Source of the DNA: Christiangramia echinicola DSM 19838
GTDB lineage: Bacteria > Bacteroidota > Bacteroidia > Flavobacteriales > Flavobacteriaceae
Direction of reading: 5' to 3'
Assembly (NCBI RefSeq): GCF_000423065.1
Contig: NZ_AUHG01000017.1
Span: 1 to 64,000 of the forward strand
DNA: 64,000 nt
The position numbers and the translations under genes are program-made. Numbering within the stretch: position 1 is the first letter of the stretch; each line of letters starts with the position of its first letter. Positions 61,487 through 64,000 of the stretch are shown here, one piece after another. Below the pieces are notes generated by a model. It made no database searches. It saw nothing but the letters and a program-made list of their open reading frames with translations, and was not told the DNA's origin.

Positions 61487-62689
61487 TTAAAATATCAATA
61501 AGTTTATATCACGGTAGGAAAGATTAAACCAGTCTGCTATAGATTTGCTGGTTAAAATTCCGTGGTAAAAATACAAACCATTGCGTAAACCTCTGTCAAA
61601 TCTTAAAGTATTTTCCAGCCCGCCTTCTTCACCAATATGTAAAAGATAAGGAGTGAAGATATTACTAATAGAAAGAGACGATGTACGAGCGTATCTTGAA
61701 GGAATGTTAGGGACGCAATAATGTATAACATCGTGTTTTGTAAAAATAGGTTCATCATGAGAGGTGATCTCACTGGTTTCTACACAACCGCCCATATCTA
61801 TACTTACATCAATAATAACGGCTCCACGTTTCATGGATTGTACCATCTCTTCAGTTATAAGTATGGGCGACCTGTCTTTTCCGCGTACTGCTCCAATTAC
61901 TACATCGGCTCTTTTTAAGGCCTTAGATAAATTTTTTGGCTGAATAGTACTCGTATAAAAAGTATTGCCGAGATTTGCCTGAATGTTCCTCAATTTGGTC
62001 AAAGAACTATCAAATACTTTAACGCTGGCGCCCAAACCAATTGCCGATCTTGTAGCAAATTCTCCAACGGTTCCAGCTCCAATAATTACAATTTCAACTG
62101 GAGGAACTCCACTTATATTTCCAAACATTAGTCCATTACCTTCAACATGATTACTCATGATTTCAGAAGAGATCAAAACTGAAGCCGTACCAGCAATTTC
62201 ACTTAATGCACGAACAATAGGATAACTACCGTCATCATCTTTAATGAACTCAAAACCAAGCGCGGTAACTCTCTTTTCAGCAAGTTTTTGAAAATATTCT
62301 TTACATTGAGTTTTAATCTGTAAAGCTGAAATTAATATGGTTTGCGGATTAATATACTCAAGTTCTTCTATAGATGGTGGTTCGATCTTTAGGATAGTAG
62401 GGCAGGAGAATACTTTCTTTGTATCCTTAGTGATTTCTGCTCCGGCGTCTGAATAGTCTTTATCGCTGAACCTGGCCCATTTTCCTGCTCCAGATTCTAT
62501 CATAACCCGGTGACCATGCGCTGTGATAGCCGCAACAGCATCTGGACTTAAGCAAATTCTTTTTTCCTGATAAGCTGTTTCTTTAGGAATACCTATAAAA
62601 AGCTGACCTTTACGTTTGTAAATTTCAAGAGTTTCTTCCTGTGGTATTAGTTGATCTTTGGTAAAAGGTGAAACCTGCTGTTTTCCCAT
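61487..62689 (-). CDS. ald: Alanine dehydrogenase
   Basis: This 400-aa NAD-dependent enzyme interconverts L-alanine with pyruvate and ammonia. It starts with a short extension before the catalytic-domain motif IGIPKETAYQEKRICLSP (about residues 34-51). The Rossmann loop VIIGAGTVGEFATRSA and the signature GAVIIDVSIDMGGCVETS are present. The Lys/His active-site pattern (HGHRVMIESGAG) fits. The length is slightly longer than the E. coli-type 370 aa. It is followed 3 nt later by the 126-aa protein and preceded by a 207-aa membrane protein 57 nt upstream. Confidence 0.94.
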   Translation of the reverse strand: MGKQQVSPFTKDQLIPQEETLEIYKRKGQLFIGIPKETAYQEKRICLSPDAVAAITAHGHRVMIESGAGKWARFSDKDYSDAGAEITKDTKKVFSCPTILKIEPPSIEELEYINPQTILISALQIKTQCKEYFQKLAEKRVTALGFEFIKDDDGSYPIVRALSEIAGTASVLISSEIMSNHVEGNGLMFGNISGVPPVEIVIIGAGTVGEFATRSAIGLGASVKVFDSSLTKLRNIQANLGNTFYTSTIQPKNLSKALKRADVVIGAVRGKDRSPILITEEMVQSMKRGAVIIDVSIDMGGCVETSEITSHDEPIFTKHDVIHYCVPNIPSRYARTSSLSISNIFTPYLLHIGEEGGLENTLRFDRGLRNGLYFYHGILTSKSIADWFNLSYRDINLLIF

Positions 62690-62746
62690 GTAAATAAGTT
62701 AAAGCAGTTAAATTACAACTAAAAATATAAAATGAAGAATTATGGA

Positions 62747-63370
62747 TTATAGTTTACGGTAGTAGTCTTCTACCAAGATATTAGACTGATCTATTTCTTC
62801 ATGATCATCTTCATCCTGGAAGCTCTTAACCTCTTTTAAATCCTTATCTGATATGGGTGAAAATACAGAGATTTCAGTCTCATCTAGTTCTGATAGATCT
62901 AACCCATATACCCGATCAAATATTTTAATTCTTATAAGGTACACTATTGATAATATAATTATAAAGAAAGGAGCAAGATATATAAGGCCATTAGTATCCA
63001 TGAAAAAAGCACTATCAAGATAATAATCATCATAAAAAGTAATGATTAATTGATAGGCATACATCACTGCCGGGATTAGTATTACATGATACCACCAGTG
63101 CTTACAAGTAAAAAACCAAATTAATAAAAGAAATAGAGGAGTTATTTTACCTAAATACGTCCATGCAGCTGTGAGTACATTTTCATAGTATTTACTTTCA
63201 TAGGTAAAAAAAGAATTTTCCCAAACGGGTGTGCTTGGGAAAATTTCATATAAATAAAATAAATATGGTGAAAAGGCTATTAATAGCGCAATTATACTAC
63301 CCAGCAGAAGGTACTCTGATTGTCCTTTTGTCGACAGCTTGCTCTTTAATTTCATTTTTATTGGTGTCAT
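62747..63370 (-). CDS. Multi-span membrane protein, hypothetical
   Basis: This 207-aa protein has four predicted membrane spans: about 19-40, 73-90, 92-112 and 127-150. A 55-residue acidic cytoplasmic tail rich in Asp/Glu follows (SFQDEDDHEEIDQSN). I see no family motif. Two ATGs (63370 and 63355) are candidate starts; either overlaps the upstream 48-aa gene, by 74 or 59 bp. That overlap suggests coupled translation or that one of the two calls is wrong. It lies upstream of alanine dehydrogenase. Confidence 0.6.
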   Translation of the reverse strand: MTPIKMKLKSKLSTKGQSEYLLLGSIIALLIAFSPYLFYLYEIFPSTPVWENSFFTYESKYYENVLTAAWTYLGKITPLFLLLIWFFTCKHWWYHVILIPAVMYAYQLIITFYDDYYLDSAFFMDTNGLIYLAPFFIIILSIVYLIRIKIFDRVYGLDLSELDETEISVFSPISDKDLKEVKSFQDEDDHEEIDQSNILVEDYYRKL

Positions 63371-63443
63371 CGTTTGAAGTTGAAGTTACAAAAAAACTAG
63401 CTCCAAATATTGCTGCTGCGAAAAGTATTGCTTTAAGTTTCAT
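63297..63443 (-). CDS. Putative small exported peptide (48 aa)
   Basis: This 48-codon frame begins MKLKAILFAAAIFGASFF, a compact signal peptide or membrane span, followed by a charged mature part ending DKRTIRVPSAG. A -7 element at 63488-63495 gives a 39-nt leader to this ATG. Its 3' part overlaps the 207-aa membrane gene in another frame by up to 74 bp. Flavobacterial genomes contain tiny exported proteins with a similar K-R-x-V-P-x-x-G ending, but I know no function. Confidence is moderate because of the overlap. Confidence 0.5.
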   Translation of the reverse strand: MKLKAILFAAAIFGASFFVTSTSNDDTNKNEIKEQAVDKRTIRVPSAG

Positions 63444-63487
63444 AATTATAGGTTTTTAAGGTTGTTGTTTTGTTCTGTTTTCTGTTA

Positions 63488-63495
63488 CAAACATA
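63488..63495 (-). promoter_or_regulatory. -7 promoter element for the ald gene set
   Basis: The top strand CAAACATA is TATGTTTG on the coding strand, an exact TAnnTTTG match. The start of transcription is predicted near 63482. Confidence 0.6.
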
Positions 63496-63532
63496 TAACA
63501 ACTTAAAAACCTGTAGGTTAAAACATTAGTCG

Positions 63533-63540
63533 TACCTTTG
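63533..63540 (+). promoter_or_regulatory. Orphan -7 promoter element pointing into tsaE
   Basis: TACCTTTG matches TAnnTTTG exactly and is followed by a hairpin, TTTTGAGC (63548-63555) with GCTCAAAA (63566-63573). No convincing gene lies downstream on this strand; the transcript would run antisense to tsaE. Confidence 0.4.
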
Positions 63541-63725
63541 CGCCTTTTTTTGAGCGAAAAAAATGGCTCAAAATCGCAATTTAAACTTTAAATATGTTAG
63601 GTTAAATTTATTTATAAATCGTTCAATGAATAAAAATTCTAAAATTGACTTTATAAATCAGAGGTAAAAGTAAAAAAATTCTTACAATAAAGTTTATGCT
63701 TCAACTATCCTTAATTTCCGATTTG

Positions 63726-64000
63726 TTAACAAAACTTTAACTTTCTAGTGTTTTCAGATTCTACCAATATCTCCAATTTTTGGGTGTTTTCCCCTATTAA
63801 ATTTTCTATTTTTTGTGGCCATTCAATCAAATTCCAATTATCTGAATCCAGGTAATCTTCAATTCCAATATCTAAAGCCTCTATCTCATCTTCGATCCTG
63901 TAAAAATCAAAATGATAAACAGATCCTTTCTCTGACTCGTAATGGTTAACTAGTGAAAACGTTGGACTGGAGGCTACGTCTCGTATGCCAAGTGCTTTAA
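63726..64000 (-). CDS. tsaE: tRNA threonylcarbamoyladenosine biosynthesis ATPase TsaE (C-terminal part, truncated)
   Basis: The last 91 codons are visible, ending at TAA 63726-63728; the N-terminal Walker A region lies beyond the window. The sequence SSPTFSLVNHYE is the TsaE switch region, HFDFYRIEDEIEALDIG is the family Walker-B-like D-x-Y-R motif, and LIEWPQKIENLI is the conserved WP motif. TsaE supports t6A37 synthesis with TsaB and TsaD. In many flavobacteria it lies just upstream of alanine dehydrogenase, as here. Confidence 0.92.
   Translation of the reverse strand, partial: KALGIRDVASSPTFSLVNHYESEKGSVYHFDFYRIEDEIEALDIGIEDYLDSDNWNLIEWPQKIENLIGENTQKLEILVESENTRKLKFC

Noticed and set aside
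63563-63667. 34-codon plus-strand frame after the orphan promoter
   Set aside because: Composition is that of random AT-rich DNA (Asn, Lys, Ile, Phe); no motif, signal or terminator.
1-64000. CRISPR arrays, prophage, insertion sequences, integrases
   Set aside because: No regularly spaced short repeats, transposase or integrase motif were seen. The only tandem repeats are coding.

Overview
This 64-kb window is chromosomal DNA from a member of the Bacteroidota, almost certainly a marine-type Flavobacteriaceae. A Gramella/Christiangramia-like genus is my inference from gene content, not a database result. Supporting signs are the AT-rich genome, the Bacteroidota -7 promoter element TAnnTTTG a short distance upstream of many start codons, the absence of strong Shine-Dalgarno sites, and lineage-typical families (DUF3822, DUF4834, DUF2911, DUF5117-type metalloprotease, fused CcsBA, MiaE, PIG-L deacetylase). 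I found no phage, insertion sequence, CRISPR array, tRNA or rRNA operon. The window is mostly housekeeping with small accessory pieces.

Layout: 1-1650 (-) is the N-terminal part of a large secreted repeat protein that runs off the left edge, followed by a 620-bp gap with two structured elements. 2274-6427 (+) is pdxH-sixA-ppk1-ppx, a polyphosphate cluster. 6424-8981 (-) is miaE-dnaX, then rnpB (+). 9408-12623 (-) is a six-gene set: 217-aa anchored protein, DUF3822, rsmD, STAS-like protein and GH16 glucanase. 12748-14955 (+) is a RecD-like helicase and kdsB. 14948-17468 (-) is SRPBCC/SDR/photolyase. 17621-18469 (+) is a DUF2911 protein. 18590-23859 (-) is a PIG-L deacetylase, a 35-aa membrane peptide, a sodium:solute symporter and a Gfo/Idh oxidoreductase. 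23932-28153 (-) is DUF2520, kdsC, UbiA prenyltransferase, Maf, a lipoprotein and an MscS-like channel. Then come ccsBA (+), fumC (-), a lipoprotein and a 58-aa membrane protein (+), a TonB-dependent-type receptor (-), a periplasmic protein and arsC (-), prfB with a programmed frameshift (-), a metalloprotease, threonine aldolase and peroxiredoxin (+), ybaB (-), an S9 peptidase (+), a cysteine-synthase-like enzyme and an alpha-oxoamine synthase (+, probable sulfonolipid pair), an outer-membrane protein (-), DUF4834, YfhO, a glycosyltransferase and a flippase (+), a basic secreted protein and uvrA (-), an ECF sigma factor and a 50-aa protein (+), nth (-), bcp (+), then an alanine dehydrogenase cluster and partial tsaE (-).

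Functional themes: envelope building (Kdo synthesis by KdsB/KdsC, flippase and glycosyltransferases, probable sulfonolipids), DNA repair (photolyase, UvrA, Nth, RecD-like helicase), translation and RNA maturation (RF2, RsmD, MiaE, TsaE, RNase P) and phosphate storage.

Most notable observations: an A10-G slippery tract in dnaX at which either alternate frame terminates almost at once, so that a gamma form ending Lys-Glu-stop is expected, as in E. coli; a classical prfB +1 frameshift site, so the true gene is 96 nt longer than the open frame; an endonuclease III with no cysteine and so no Fe-S cluster; an SDR lacking its catalytic Tyr beside a photolyase; three probable small proteins (35, 50 and 48 aa); and several structured intergenic elements.
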